This document shows positions 1 to 9,620 of a stretch of 64,000 nucleotides of DNA, piece by piece. The translations under genes and the position numbers were made by a program. The notes under the pieces were generated by a model. The model saw only the letters and a program-made list of their open reading frames with translations, searched no databases and was not told the DNA's origin. The first letter of the stretch is position 1. Each line of letters opens with the position of its first letter. The DNA comes from Phycisphaerales bacterium (GTDB taxonomy: Bacteria; Planctomycetota; Phycisphaerae; Phycisphaerales; UBA1924): contig JADLFE010000060.1 in assembly GCA_020845755.1 (NCBI GenBank), positions 37,792 through 101,791 on the forward strand, written 5' to 3'.

Positions 1-2
1 TG

Positions 3-590
3 GAGGGGGTGTTGGGGGAGCGAGCGTGGAGCGCGCTGCGGAAGGAGTTGATCGCGCCGCGGCAGTTGTCGGAGTTGACGCTGGGGATTTTGGGATTGGG
101 GCGGATCGGGAAGCGCGTGGCGCGGTGGGCGCGGGCGTTGGACATGAACGTGATCTATCACGATCTGATCGAGATGCCCGAAGCGGTGCGGAACGGGGCG
201 CGGGCGGTGTCACGTGACGAACTGCTGGCGGGGGCGGACATCCTGACGATTCACGTGGACGGGCGTGCGAGTAATCGGGGGCTGGTGACGGCGGAGTGGC
301 TGGGGAGAATGAAGCGGGACGTGACGATCGTGAACACGAGCCGGGGATTCGTGGTGGAGTCCGGTGCGTTGGGGGCGTTTCTGAGGGAGAACCGGGGCGC
401 GCGGGCGCTCCTGGATGTTCACGAGCCCGAGCCGTTCGGGGATTCGTATCCGCTGCTCGGGTTGCCGAACGCATTCCTAGCGGCGCACCTGGCGGCGTGC
501 ACGAGGGCGGCGCACGAGAATATGAGTTGGGTGGTGCGTGACGTTTGGAGCGTTCTGGCGGGCGAGGTCCCGGAATTTCCGGCGCCGTAA
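3..590 (+). CDS. D-isomer-specific 2-hydroxyacid dehydrogenase, C-terminal part
   Basis: Only about 195 C-terminal codons lie in the window; the frame is open to the left edge, so the GTG at 9 is probably internal and the true start is outside. The visible part is the NAD-binding Rossmann domain (GLGRIG about 30 residues in). It also shows the three catalytic positions of the family: Arg in NTSRGF, Glu in DVHEPEP and His in LAAHLAACT. The family (phosphoglycerate dehydrogenase, glyoxylate/hydroxypyruvate reductase and relatives) interconverts 2-hydroxyacids and 2-oxoacids with NAD(P) in the cytoplasm. The segment before the catalytic Arg is normal in length, so nothing suggests decay. The substrate cannot be told from this part. 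Confidence 0.85.
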   Translation, partial: EGVLGERAWSALRKELIAPRQLSELTLGILGLGRIGKRVARWARALDMNVIYHDLIEMPEAVRNGARAVSRDELLAGADILTIHVDGRASNRGLVTAEWLGRMKRDVTIVNTSRGFVVESGALGAFLRENRGARALLDVHEPEPFGDSYPLLGLPNAFLAAHLAACTRAAHENMSWVVRDVWSVLAGEVPEFPAP

Positions 591-768
591 AGGCACGGGT
601 CGGGTGAAGAGATCATCAGAAGGGCTACCGCTGGGGCTCAATTACCGATAGTCTGGGGGAGTCTGGCGGGCGGACCCCGTGCGGACGTTTGTGGGTGTCG
701 CTGTCGGCGCGGCCGGCGGTGAGTCTTTGGCGGGCGGAGTGCGCCCCTAAATATCGAGAGAGTTGGGC

Positions 769-3444
769 ATGAAACGCAAGAGCGGACCTATGGCGATGTG
801 TTGTGGCGTGACGGCGGCGATGTTGGCGATGTCCGCCGCGGCGTTTGGTCAGGCGCGTGAGGTGGTGGGCAACGGCGTGTCGTTTGACGGCGCGTGGCTG
901 AGCCTCCCGGAGTTCCCGGCGCAGGTGGAAGGCGGAGAGGCGTGGGTTCGTCCCAACGCGTATCACGCGGTATTCCTGGACGAGGCGGTGATGCGTCAGA
1001 TCCTGGCGGGCGCGCCGCGCGAGGGAACGCCCGAGGCGGCCCACCCGGTGACGGTGACGATTCCCAAGCCGGACGGGACGTACGCGCGTTTCTCGGCGGT
1101 AGAGTCTCCGATCTATCAGCCGGGCTTTGAGGTGCGCTGCCCGGACATGAAGACATACCTTGGGCAGGGGATCGACGATCCGGCGGCGTCGGTTCGGTTT
1201 GACCTGACGGTGCACGGCCTGCGGGCGCAGGTGCTCTCGCCGAACGGTTCGTACTGGGTTGATCCGTACACCAAGGGTGAGGCGGATTACTCGGTGAGTT
1301 ATTGGAAGAAGGACCTGACGAACATCCACGAGGGCGAGTGGGCGTGCGATCTGAAGGGGGCGATGCCCACGGATGGCACCTCGCAGGGCCGGACATCTCG
1401 CGCGGCGGTGACGCGGCGCGAATTCGTGCTGGCGCAGGCCTGCACGGGCGAGTACGCGGCGAAGTTCTATTTGGCGAGCGACACCGAGGCGGTCAAGAAG
1501 AGCAAGGCCCAGGCGGCGATCGTAACGGCGGTGAATCGCGTGACGGGCGTGTACGAACTCGATGTCGGCGCGCGGTTCATCCTGGTCGCCAACAACCTCG
1601 ACATCGTGTACGTCACGGCGTCGACGGACCCGTACACGAACAACGACGGCGTGGCGATGCTCACCCAGAACATCAACACCTGCAACAGCGTGATCGGGAG
1701 CGCCAACTACGACATCGGGCACGTCTATTCGACGGGCGGCGGCGGGGTGGCGTACCTGGGGGTGGTGTGCTCGGCCAACAAGGCCGGCGGCGTGACGGGC
1801 CTGGGAACGCCCACGGGCGACGCGTTCTACATCGACTACGTGGCCCACGAGATGGGGCACGAGTGCGGCGCGAACCACACGTTCAACGCGACGACGAGTT
1901 CGTGCAGCGGCAACCGCGCGTCGACGGCGGCGTACGAGCCGGGGAGCGCGTCGACGATCATGGGGTACGCGGGCATCTGCGGCACCATGGACCTGCAGAC
2001 GCACTCGGACGCGTATTTCGTGCATAAGAGCCTGGACGAGATCAACGCGCACCTCTCGACGCGGACGTGCGACACCGAGGTGGCGACGGGGAACACAACC
2101 CCCACCGCCAACGCGGGCGCGGACTACACGATCCCGATCTCCACGCCGTTCATGCTGACCGGCTCGGGGAGCGACGTGGACGGGAACGCGATCTCGTATT
2201 GCTTTGAGGAGCGCGACCTCGGGGCGGCGCTCAACACGTTCACGGACAATGGGACGAGTCCGATTCTGCGTTCGTGGACGCCCACGACAAACCCGGTGCG
2301 GATGGTGCCGCGTCTGGCGAACCTGCTTGCGAACACGACCGCCAAGGGCGAGGTGCTCCCGACGACGAGCCGCACGATCAATATGCGATTGACGGTGCGG
2401 GACAACGTGGCGGGTGGCGGCGGGACGGGCGTGGACAACATGGTGATCACGACCACGACGACGGCCGGGCCGTTCCAGGTCACGGCGCCGAACACGGCGG
2501 TGAACTGGTCGGGCGTGCAGACGGTGACATGGAACGTGGCGAGCACGACGGCGGCGCCGGTGAGTTGCGCGAACGTGATGATCGAACTCTCGACCGACGG
2601 CGGGAACACCTGGCCGCACGTGCTGGCGGCGAGCACGCCCAACGACGGGTCGCAGAGCGTGACGCTCCCGAACATCGCGAGCACGACAGCGCGGGTGCGG
2701 GTGCGTGCGGTAGGCAACATCTTCTTTGACATCTCGAATGTGAACTTCACGCTTTCGGCGGCGTCACCCCCGGCGACTCCGACGAACGTGTCGGCCAATC
2801 CGTCGACGATCTGCGACGGGACTTCGTCGCAACTGACGGCGACGGTGGGATCGGGCGAGGTGGTTGACTGGTACACGGGCGGGTGCGGGACGACACTGGT
2901 CGGCACCGGGAGCCCGCTTGCGGTGGCGCCGCACTCCACCACGACCTATTACGCCCGTGCGCGGCGGACCAGCGACAGCATGGTCTCGACCAACTGCGGG
3001 ACGGTGACGCTGACGGTGAACCCGCTGCCCACGGCCCCGAGCAGCGCGTCCTCTGATCGTTCGGGCTTCTGCGAACTCGACACCGGGAATATCACGCTGA
3101 CGGCGGTCGGGGGTTCGGGCTCGGTGCTGAAGTGGTTCGATGCGTCGAACAACGCGCTGGTGGGCTCGGGCAACGGGCTGGTGATCGCTTCACCGGCGGT
3201 GACGACGACGTACCTGGCGCGCTGGGAGAACTCGTGCGGTCAGTCGGGATCGGCGGCGGCGCTGGTCGAGGTGGCCGAGAGCATCGGCGACTTCAACAAC
3301 GACGGGTTCGTGAACGGGATCGACTATGACGAGTTCGCGGACCTGTTCGAGAGCGGCGACATGGGAGCCGACATCAACAATGACGGGTTCGTGAACGGGA
3401 TCGACTACGACACGTTCGCGGAAGCGTTCGAGGCTGGATGCTGA
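769..3444 (+). CDS. Secreted reprolysin-like zinc metalloprotease with GC-type dockerin
   Basis: An 891-residue exported protease. Start: ATG 769 rather than the in-frame TTG at 763; a purine-rich GAGAG lies just upstream. A signal peptide runs to about residue 27 (GQA). After a pro-region comes the zinc motif HEMGHECGANH at residues 360-370, then a Met-turn-like TIMGYAG, which is the metzincin (M12B, reprolysin-like) pattern. A PKD-like segment starts near residue 447 (ANAGADYTI), followed by two Ig-like repeats with paired cysteines. The last 52 or so residues are a GC-type dockerin: two loops of the form DxNxDGFVNxIDYD separated by about 24 residues, ending in Gly-Cys. Such loops bind Ca in ordinary dockerins; the receptor in this organism is unknown. 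First of three long dockerin-tagged genes in a row on this strand. Protease call is strong, substrate unknown. Confidence 0.87.
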   Translation: MKRKSGPMAMCCGVTAAMLAMSAAAFGQAREVVGNGVSFDGAWLSLPEFPAQVEGGEAWVRPNAYHAVFLDEAVMRQILAGAPREGTPEAAHPVTVTIPKPDGTYARFSAVESPIYQPGFEVRCPDMKTYLGQGIDDPAASVRFDLTVHGLRAQVLSPNGSYWVDPYTKGEADYSVSYWKKDLTNIHEGEWACDLKGAMPTDGTSQGRTSRAAVTRREFVLAQACTGEYAAKFYLASDTEAVKKSKAQAAIVTAVNRVTGVYELDVGARFILVANNLDIVYVTASTDPYTNNDGVAMLTQNINTCNSVIGSANYDIGHVYSTGGGGVAYLGVVCSANKAGGVTGLGTPTGDAFYIDYVAHEMGHECGANHTFNATTSSCSGNRASTAAYEPGSASTIMGYAGICGTMDLQTHSDAYFVHKSLDEINAHLSTRTCDTEVATGNTTPTANAGADYTIPISTPFMLTGSGSDVDGNAISYCFEERDLGAALNTFTDNGTSPILRSWTPTTNPVRMVPRLANLLANTTAKGEVLPTTSRTINMRLTVRDNVAGGGGTGVDNMVITTTTTAGPFQVTAPNTAVNWSGVQTVTWNVASTTAAPVSCANVMIELSTDGGNTWPHVLAASTPNDGSQSVTLPNIASTTARVRVRAVGNIFFDISNVNFTLSAASPPATPTNVSANPSTICDGTSSQLTATVGSGEVVDWYTGGCGTTLVGTGSPLAVAPHSTTTYYARARRTSDSMVSTNCGTVTLTVNPLPTAPSSASSDRSGFCELDTGNITLTAVGGSGSVLKWFDASNNALVGSGNGLVIASPAVTTTYLARWENSCGQSGSAAALVEVAESIGDFNNDGFVNGIDYDEFADLFESGDMGADINNDGFVNGIDYDTFAEAFEAGC

Positions 3445-3520
3445 GTCTGTGAATCCCGCGGCGCTCGGGGGAACCCGTGCGCCGCGCTTTGCGTGTGGAT
3501 CCGAGTCCTTTCTTTGGGGA

Positions 3521-6430
3521 ATGTGTGTGAAGAAACTGGCGCGGTTCATGGGGTGTCTGCTCGCGCTGGCGTCGGGGTTTCCCGCGTGGGCGCAGGGGGT
3601 GCGCTCGTTCTCGTTTGACAACGGGGCGTTGTTGGACCCGGGGCTGATATGGTCGTACGAGCGGGCGCTTGCGTCGGTGGACATCGACGGGTCGGTGGTG
3701 CCGTCGCATTGGCCGCGGTATGCGCAGAAGACGCTCCTGTGCGGGGCTCCGGACGTGACGACGATCGCGGGAACGACGAACCCGGTCCTGGGCATTCACG
3801 TGTTCGGCGTCGGGGTGACGGCGGACAACACGACGCCGGCGTGGGTGATCTATAACGTGACGCAGGGCAAGTTGCAGTTGCATGTGGGGTCGGTGAACGG
3901 ATCGGTGTATTCGTACAACGTGGCGGGGAGCGCGAGCAAGGGAAGCACGCCGGATCTATTGAAGGAATCGATCGACGGGAACGCGAACGAGGCGTGGACG
4001 CCGCGGAGCGCGACGATCTGCCATGGGTTTGCGGTGGTGCTGTGCAACGTATCAACGAAGAACGCGGACGGGCTGTGGCGACTGGACCGGGTGGGGCTGG
4101 CGGTGTGCAATCTTGCGAACCTGTCGGGTCCCAAGAACCTGTGGTGGCGTCGTCACGCGGTGTCGGACCGTCTGGGCACGGCGAACGACAGCAACTATGT
4201 GTATGGGGCGGGGTGGGCGTTGTCTGGCTGGTGGGTGCGCGAGCGTGACGGGCAGGCGCCGACGGAGTTCTGGATCGCGGCGACGGACTACCGATCGCAC
4301 CCACAGAAAGACGGCGGGATGTACTACGTGATGCCGGTGAGGCGTTCGGGACTGACCACGTCGGACTGGGTGGCGGACAAGGTGTTCGAGTTGCCGGGAC
4401 GATTTTCGCGTCCCGGCAAGAACGTGACGCACGCGCACGCGGCGGGGCTGTGCGGGTACGGCGTGGACGGGATACTGGTGCTGGGTTCGCGCGGCGACTC
4501 GCTGTACAACAACTGCAACTACACGTGGACGATCGAGCACGCGAGCGAGTACCGGGCTGGCGCGACGGCGAAGCCGGGCTCGTACGAGTGGTACGCGGGC
4601 GGCACGGCCTGGGCCGGGCCGAAGTTGGTGAACGGGTTCGTGGGCGACCCAACGGACCCGGTGCAACTGCGTCGTCCGGGGAACCAGTGGGTGGGTGTTG
4701 CGCCGGGCCCCACGGACCGGACGTTCTTGGTGGGGTTGGACGAGGTGCATCAGCCGGTTGCGGTGACGCAGGACATGTCGGGCAATCCGGACGAATTGGA
4801 CTATCGCGGTGTGTACGGGATCGCGCGGTCAGGGATCGTGCCGACGCACACGGACGGGAGCGCGGTGCCGGGACGATTCCTGTCATTGCAGATGCATTCA
4901 GCGAGGCCGAACGCGACGGACACGGCGTATGTGGCGCAGTTGGCGCCAAGCCAGTTCGACACGGAGCACGTGTACAACCAGCGGATCATCTACAGCCCGG
5001 ACGGTGAGAACTGGGGCCAGATGTGGGCCCATCGTGAGAACGAGCAGACGCGGCCGGTGATCGGCGCGGGGAAGGTGTGGGTCGGTTCGGCGGGGCAGAA
5101 CACGGGGCTGGGGGTGCGATCAACGCCAATCCCGGCGACGAAACTGGTCAGGCCGCTGTCGATCGAACCGGGCGGAACGAACCTGGTGTCAACGTACGCC
5201 AGTTGGGGCGATCCGGCGCCGGGCGTGACGGTGGTGCCTGTGACGTTGCCGGACGGGCAGTCGGGCATGCCTCCGGCGCGCGGTCCGGCGTTCCTGTTCA
5301 TCAACGCGCCGACCAGCAACGCAACGGCGGTGTCGTATCTGGGCTCGATCGTGCTGGCGCCCGGGTTGCCGAGCAGCACGACGACGATGACGTTCCGGCT
5401 GTGGGTGCGGAACGCGCCGGCGAGCGAGCAGGGCGTGGCGGGCTCGCTCTCGCTGAGGCTCCGCCTCCGCTCGACCGACATGAACGGAACGTTCGGGAGC
5501 ACGCGGGTGTCGGGGTATGCACCACAGTTTGAGATCCCATGTTCGGGAGAATGGGTGCCGATCACGCTGTCGACGAACGTGGCGGCGTGGGGCGGCCAGT
5601 CGACAAACCCGTGGGTCGAGTTGCTGGTGAGCACGGGCTCGGTCGCCAATCCCTGCGCGTTCCACATGGTCCTTGAGTCAGTGACACAGGGCTCGACACT
5701 GATGTACCCGAGCGATGCGGGCTCGGCGGGCGCGGGCGAGCAGACGGGCATCGCGTTCGAGCCGTCTCAATCGGGCGATGTGACGGCAATCGTGGCGGCG
5801 ATGGAGCCCTGGTATAGTTGGGGCACCTTCGGTGTTGACCTGACGGAGCGCCCGCTCTTCTCCCTGGTGAGCCAGGACGGGAGCCGAGCAGCGGTGGTGA
5901 TGGCGGACGCGACGAATCAGAGACTGACGCTCAAGGCGTGGTCCGATGGCGATTACCAGTCTCACAACCTTGCGTCGATTCCGAACATCTACTGGATGCA
6001 GGGTTCGCCCATCCTGTGCGGCGTGACGTACCAGGCGTCGACCGCGACGCTCAGGCTCCGCGGGTCTGTCGGGGGCAACGAGATCGGAGCGGCCCAGATT
6101 GTTCTGCCCGGCCTGGACACGGCCGACCGCCTTGTGTTCGGCGATCCCACGGGGCAGGTCATCACCCCGTTGTATGTGTTCGGGGGCAAGATCGACTCGA
6201 GCGTGTGGAGCGCGTCGAGCATCGACGCGACGCTCCGGTCGCTGGACATGGTGCCGAAGGGCACTTGTCGGGCGGACTTTGACCGCAACGGATTCGTCAA
6301 CGGGATCGACTACGACCTCTTCGCCGAGGCGTACGAGAGCGGCAATTCAGAGGCGGACATCGACGAGAACGGGTTTGTGAACGCGATCGACTACGACCTC
6401 TTCGCGGACGCCTTTGACGCCGGATGTTGA
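3521..6430 (+). CDS. Large secreted protein of unknown function with GC-type dockerin
   Basis: About 969 residues. The frame is open from 3449, but the signal peptide (KKLARFMGCLLALASG, cleavage near AWAQG) fixes the start at ATG 3521 or GTG 3527. A GGGGA at 3516-3520 abuts the ATG but sits 6 bases before the GTG, so the GTG start is quite possible. I recognise no catalytic domain. The middle is rich in Trp, Gly and Tyr and resembles a beta-propeller or lectin-like surface protein, but no blade repeat is clear. The C-terminus is a two-loop GC-type dockerin whose loops are slightly degenerate (DFDRNGFVN and DIDENGFVN). The 76-bp gap behind the metalloprotease gene allows co-transcription. Confidence 0.8.
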   Translation: MCVKKLARFMGCLLALASGFPAWAQGVRSFSFDNGALLDPGLIWSYERALASVDIDGSVVPSHWPRYAQKTLLCGAPDVTTIAGTTNPVLGIHVFGVGVTADNTTPAWVIYNVTQGKLQLHVGSVNGSVYSYNVAGSASKGSTPDLLKESIDGNANEAWTPRSATICHGFAVVLCNVSTKNADGLWRLDRVGLAVCNLANLSGPKNLWWRRHAVSDRLGTANDSNYVYGAGWALSGWWVRERDGQAPTEFWIAATDYRSHPQKDGGMYYVMPVRRSGLTTSDWVADKVFELPGRFSRPGKNVTHAHAAGLCGYGVDGILVLGSRGDSLYNNCNYTWTIEHASEYRAGATAKPGSYEWYAGGTAWAGPKLVNGFVGDPTDPVQLRRPGNQWVGVAPGPTDRTFLVGLDEVHQPVAVTQDMSGNPDELDYRGVYGIARSGIVPTHTDGSAVPGRFLSLQMHSARPNATDTAYVAQLAPSQFDTEHVYNQRIIYSPDGENWGQMWAHRENEQTRPVIGAGKVWVGSAGQNTGLGVRSTPIPATKLVRPLSIEPGGTNLVSTYASWGDPAPGVTVVPVTLPDGQSGMPPARGPAFLFINAPTSNATAVSYLGSIVLAPGLPSSTTTMTFRLWVRNAPASEQGVAGSLSLRLRLRSTDMNGTFGSTRVSGYAPQFEIPCSGEWVPITLSTNVAAWGGQSTNPWVELLVSTGSVANPCAFHMVLESVTQGSTLMYPSDAGSAGAGEQTGIAFEPSQSGDVTAIVAAMEPWYSWGTFGVDLTERPLFSLVSQDGSRAAVVMADATNQRLTLKAWSDGDYQSHNLASIPNIYWMQGSPILCGVTYQASTATLRLRGSVGGNEIGAAQIVLPGLDTADRLVFGDPTGQVITPLYVFGGKIDSSVWSASSIDATLRSLDMVPKGTCRADFDRNGFVNGIDYDLFAEAYESGNSEADIDENGFVNAIDYDLFADAFDAGC

Positions 6431-6700
6431 ACCAACCCCGGAGCCCACGGGCGACCGGCGACGAACTTGGAAAAACGGGGAACCGCGGCGAGTTGGCGGC
6501 GCGAACACCATTTACCGGTCGGCGCGGCGTGCCGTCCGATATCTGTTTCCGCGTCTGGGGAATTTGCTTGGCGCGGGAAGGAGCGATCGGCTAGGCTGGG
6601 ATGGATCGCCTGTCCCTGCGAGACAGCCGATAGGAACGGGTGTCGGGTGCCGGGAGCGGTGTTCCGACAGAGGGATTCTGGCAACCAGAGGAGTGTTTTC

Positions 6701-9472
6701 ATGCGGTCGACGACCTCGGCGGTGCTGTGCCTGCTTCTGACAGCGGGAACGGCTTTGGCGGCCAATACCAACTCGAATCCGGGCCAGATGCCCGATATGC
6801 CCATGCCGGCGGCGGCCCAGCAGTTCCTTGCCGCGCACGACGGAGCGCGGTTCTATTGGACGGACGATCGCATCACGACGGTCTACGGGCGTGCGTTCGG
6901 GACGGGCGTTTCGGCGCGGGGCGCGGCGGACACATTCGTGGCGCAGAACGCGGCGCTGTTCGGGGTGACGGGGGCAGAACTGGTCCCGGGCTCGCTGGCC
7001 GGCGACGGTGCGGTCGAGCGCCAGATCATGCCCGACCTTGAGACCGGCCAGATGAAGTTCACGCTGGTTTCGTACCTGCAGCAGCGTCAGGGCATCAGCG
7101 TGTTCCGCGGCGACCTGCGTGTTCTGGTTCGCGAGGAAGACGGATTCCCGGTGGTTCTGGCACGCTCGGGCCTGCGTCCGCTGGGTGGCTACGTGGTCGA
7201 CCAGGATGCGCTCAACAACCCGAATGTGACTGAGGCGATGGAGCAGGCTGACCTGCGCGTGCCGGGTTACGACTCGGTGAGCGACGAGGAGATGGTGATC
7301 TGGGCGGGCACCGACAAGATGGCGGCGGCGCAGCCGACGGTGGCGTTCAAGTTCGTCGTGACGCGCGGGCAGGCGGGGGATGAGAACTATTCGAAGTTCC
7401 TGTTCCTGGCCGACGCCAAGACCGGCAAACTGGTGTACGGCGAGAGCCTGATCACGCACGTGGACGTGAACGGAAGCGTGAAGGGGATCATCACGCCGGG
7501 CAAGAAGGCGTCGGACTGCGCGACGGAAGTGACGCTCCCCATGCCGTACGCGCGGGTGGCGATCGGCGCGACAGTGGCGTACGCGGACGTGAACGGCAAC
7601 TTCACGATCCCGAACTCGGGGTCGACGGCGGTGTCGGTGGTGTCGGGCGTCCGCGGCAAGTGGTTCCGGGTATACAACCCCAGCGCCGATGCTCCGACGA
7701 TCACGACGAGCGTGACGCCTCCCGGGCCGGTGAACTTCCTGCACAACAGCGCGAACAACAATCAGACCCGCCTGGGCGAGGTGAACGCGTACTACAACGC
7801 GAACCTGGTTCGTGACACGGTGCTGGCATACAACGCGAACTTCCCGACGGTGAAGACACAGACCGAGTTCCGCGTGAACGTGGCGGTGAGCGGCACGTGC
7901 AACGCGTACTACGACGGCTCTTCGATCAACTTCTACAGTTCCGGCGGTGGGTGCGCTAACACGGCGTACGGCGACGTGGTGTGGCACGAGTATGGGCATC
8001 ACGTGGTTGCGGTGGCCGGCTCGGGTCAGGACCAGTACGGCGAGGGCTACGGCGATCTCCTTGGCGTCGTGATGTCCGACGACCCGATCCTGGGCTACGG
8101 CTTCTACCAGAACCAGTGCAGCAGCGGCATCCGCACCGCGGCCAACACCAAGCAGTACCCCTGCTCGGGCGAGATCCACGACTGCGGGCAGTTGCTGACG
8201 GGCTGCTGGTGGAGCACGCGCAACATCCTGATCGGGACCGATCCTTCGACCTATCAAAGTCTGCTGACGAACTGGGCGGTCAACAGCGTGCTGCTGCACT
8301 CCGGCGGCGGCATCGCGCCCGACATCACGATCGACGTGCTGACGCTGGACGACAACAACGCGGACATCACGGACGGCACGCCGCACTATGACCAGATCGC
8401 GCAGGGCTTTGGCGCCCACAACATGGACGCGCCCCCGCTCGATCCGTTCGACTTCGCGTATCCGTCGGGCAAGCCGGCGAACATCACGCCGGCGGGTGGT
8501 TCGACGGTTGACGTCAAGGTGACGCCCAAGGGATCGTTCGTGCTGGCGGCCAACGGCGTGAAGTTGCGTGTCGACCCCGAGGGTGACGGGACCTATGCCA
8601 CGGTGTCGACCTCCAGCGTTGGCGGCGGCGTGTACCGGGCCGCGTTCCCACCTGCGACCTGCGGGAACACGGTGAAGTACTACTTCACGGCGACCGCCAC
8701 CTCCGGTGCCGTTGATTCGGATCCGGCGGACGCGCCGACCACGACCTATAGCACGTTCTCGGGCTACGGGCAGTCGGCGTTCTTCACCAACAACTTTGAG
8801 ACCGACCAGGGCTGGACGGCCAGCGGGACGGCGACGGCCGGCGCCTGGACGCGTGCGGTGCCCTCGACCGGCGGAGCGGATCATGCTCCTGCGGCGGACT
8901 CCGACGGCTCGGGCAAGTGCTATGTGACCGCCAACACCTCGGGCGTTGATGTCGACAGTGGGACAGCGATCCTCACGACGTCGGCCTTCGACGCGACCAA
9001 CCGCGGCGAGGTGTACGCCGAGTACGCCCGCTGGTTCTACTGGAACGGGCTCTTCGGGAACGAGACCTTCCTGGTCGAATTGTCCAACGACAACGGCGCC
9101 ACCTGGGCCACGGTCGAGTCGATCCCCTACTCGGATACCACACAGGCCCGCGGCGGGTGGATCACGGCTCGCCACCAACTCTCCAAGGTCCGTCCTCTGA
9201 CCGCGCAGATGAAGATGCGATTCACAGTCGCGGACACCGGGCTGGACAGCACCATCGAGGGCGGCGTTGACGCGTTCAAACTCCTGGCTGCGGACTGCGA
9301 GAGCCCCTGCCTGGCCGACTACAACAACGACGGGTTCGTGAACGGGCTTGACTACGACAACTTCGCCGATGATTGGGAGGCGGGCAACATGGCCGCCGAC
9401 GTGAACGGCGACAGCTTTGTGAACGGCCTGGACTACGACTACTTCGCCGAGCACTTCGAGGCTGGCTGCTGA
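6701..9472 (+). CDS. Secreted FTP/M36-like zinc metalloprotease with GC-type dockerin
   Basis: A 923-residue exported protease. Start ATG 6701 has AGAGGAG 7 bases upstream and begins a clean signal peptide (cleavage near ALAAN); the longer open frame upstream has no coding character. Residues about 40-110 resemble the FTP inhibitor pro-domain (AARSxxxxFVAQNAALFG type). The zinc motif HEYGHH is at residues 429-434, followed by GEGYGDLLG, whose Glu would be the third zinc ligand as in fungalysins (M36). After it come a beta-sandwich segment, a jelly-roll-like segment near residues 700-870, and a complete two-loop GC-type dockerin. A strong terminator follows the stop codon. Probably degrades extracellular protein; the target is unknown. 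Confidence 0.86.
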   Translation: MRSTTSAVLCLLLTAGTALAANTNSNPGQMPDMPMPAAAQQFLAAHDGARFYWTDDRITTVYGRAFGTGVSARGAADTFVAQNAALFGVTGAELVPGSLAGDGAVERQIMPDLETGQMKFTLVSYLQQRQGISVFRGDLRVLVREEDGFPVVLARSGLRPLGGYVVDQDALNNPNVTEAMEQADLRVPGYDSVSDEEMVIWAGTDKMAAAQPTVAFKFVVTRGQAGDENYSKFLFLADAKTGKLVYGESLITHVDVNGSVKGIITPGKKASDCATEVTLPMPYARVAIGATVAYADVNGNFTIPNSGSTAVSVVSGVRGKWFRVYNPSADAPTITTSVTPPGPVNFLHNSANNNQTRLGEVNAYYNANLVRDTVLAYNANFPTVKTQTEFRVNVAVSGTCNAYYDGSSINFYSSGGGCANTAYGDVVWHEYGHHVVAVAGSGQDQYGEGYGDLLGVVMSDDPILGYGFYQNQCSSGIRTAANTKQYPCSGEIHDCGQLLTGCWWSTRNILIGTDPSTYQSLLTNWAVNSVLLHSGGGIAPDITIDVLTLDDNNADITDGTPHYDQIAQGFGAHNMDAPPLDPFDFAYPSGKPANITPAGGSTVDVKVTPKGSFVLAANGVKLRVDPEGDGTYATVSTSSVGGGVYRAAFPPATCGNTVKYYFTATATSGAVDSDPADAPTTTYSTFSGYGQSAFFTNNFETDQGWTASGTATAGAWTRAVPSTGGADHAPAADSDGSGKCYVTANTSGVDVDSGTAILTTSAFDATNRGEVYAEYARWFYWNGLFGNETFLVELSNDNGATWATVESIPYSDTTQARGGWITARHQLSKVRPLTAQMKMRFTVADTGLDSTIEGGVDAFKLLAADCESPCLADYNNDGFVNGLDYDNFADDWEAGNMAADVNGDSFVNGLDYDYFAEHFEAGC

Positions 9473-9507
9473 TTCCTCGCACTGAATTTCACGCATGAGA
9501 TCGATTC

Positions 9508-9538
9508 GCCCGGGCCAACGCCCGGGCGTTTTCTTTGA
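9508..9538 (+). terminator. Rho-independent terminator after the M36-like protease gene
   Basis: GCCCGGG (9508-9514), a 6-base loop, CCCGGGC (9521-9527), then GTTTTCTTT. It lies 35 bases past the stop codon of the upstream gene and before the next start. Confidence 0.85.
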
Positions 9539-9620
9539 GTGGCACCGTGGGCGGATTTCGCACGGACACGATCATGATTTCTGGTCGGGGGTGCGCGACG
9601 CCCTCGGCTACGATCAGGGC

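Noticed and set aside
625..2619. 664-codon open frame on the minus strand
   Set aside because: Antisense of the metalloprotease gene; very rich in Arg, His and Val with no domain, as expected of a high-GC shadow frame.
6512..9496. 994-codon open frame on the minus strand
   Set aside because: Covers the M36-like protease gene in antisense; Arg/Val/His-rich, no signal peptide or domain.
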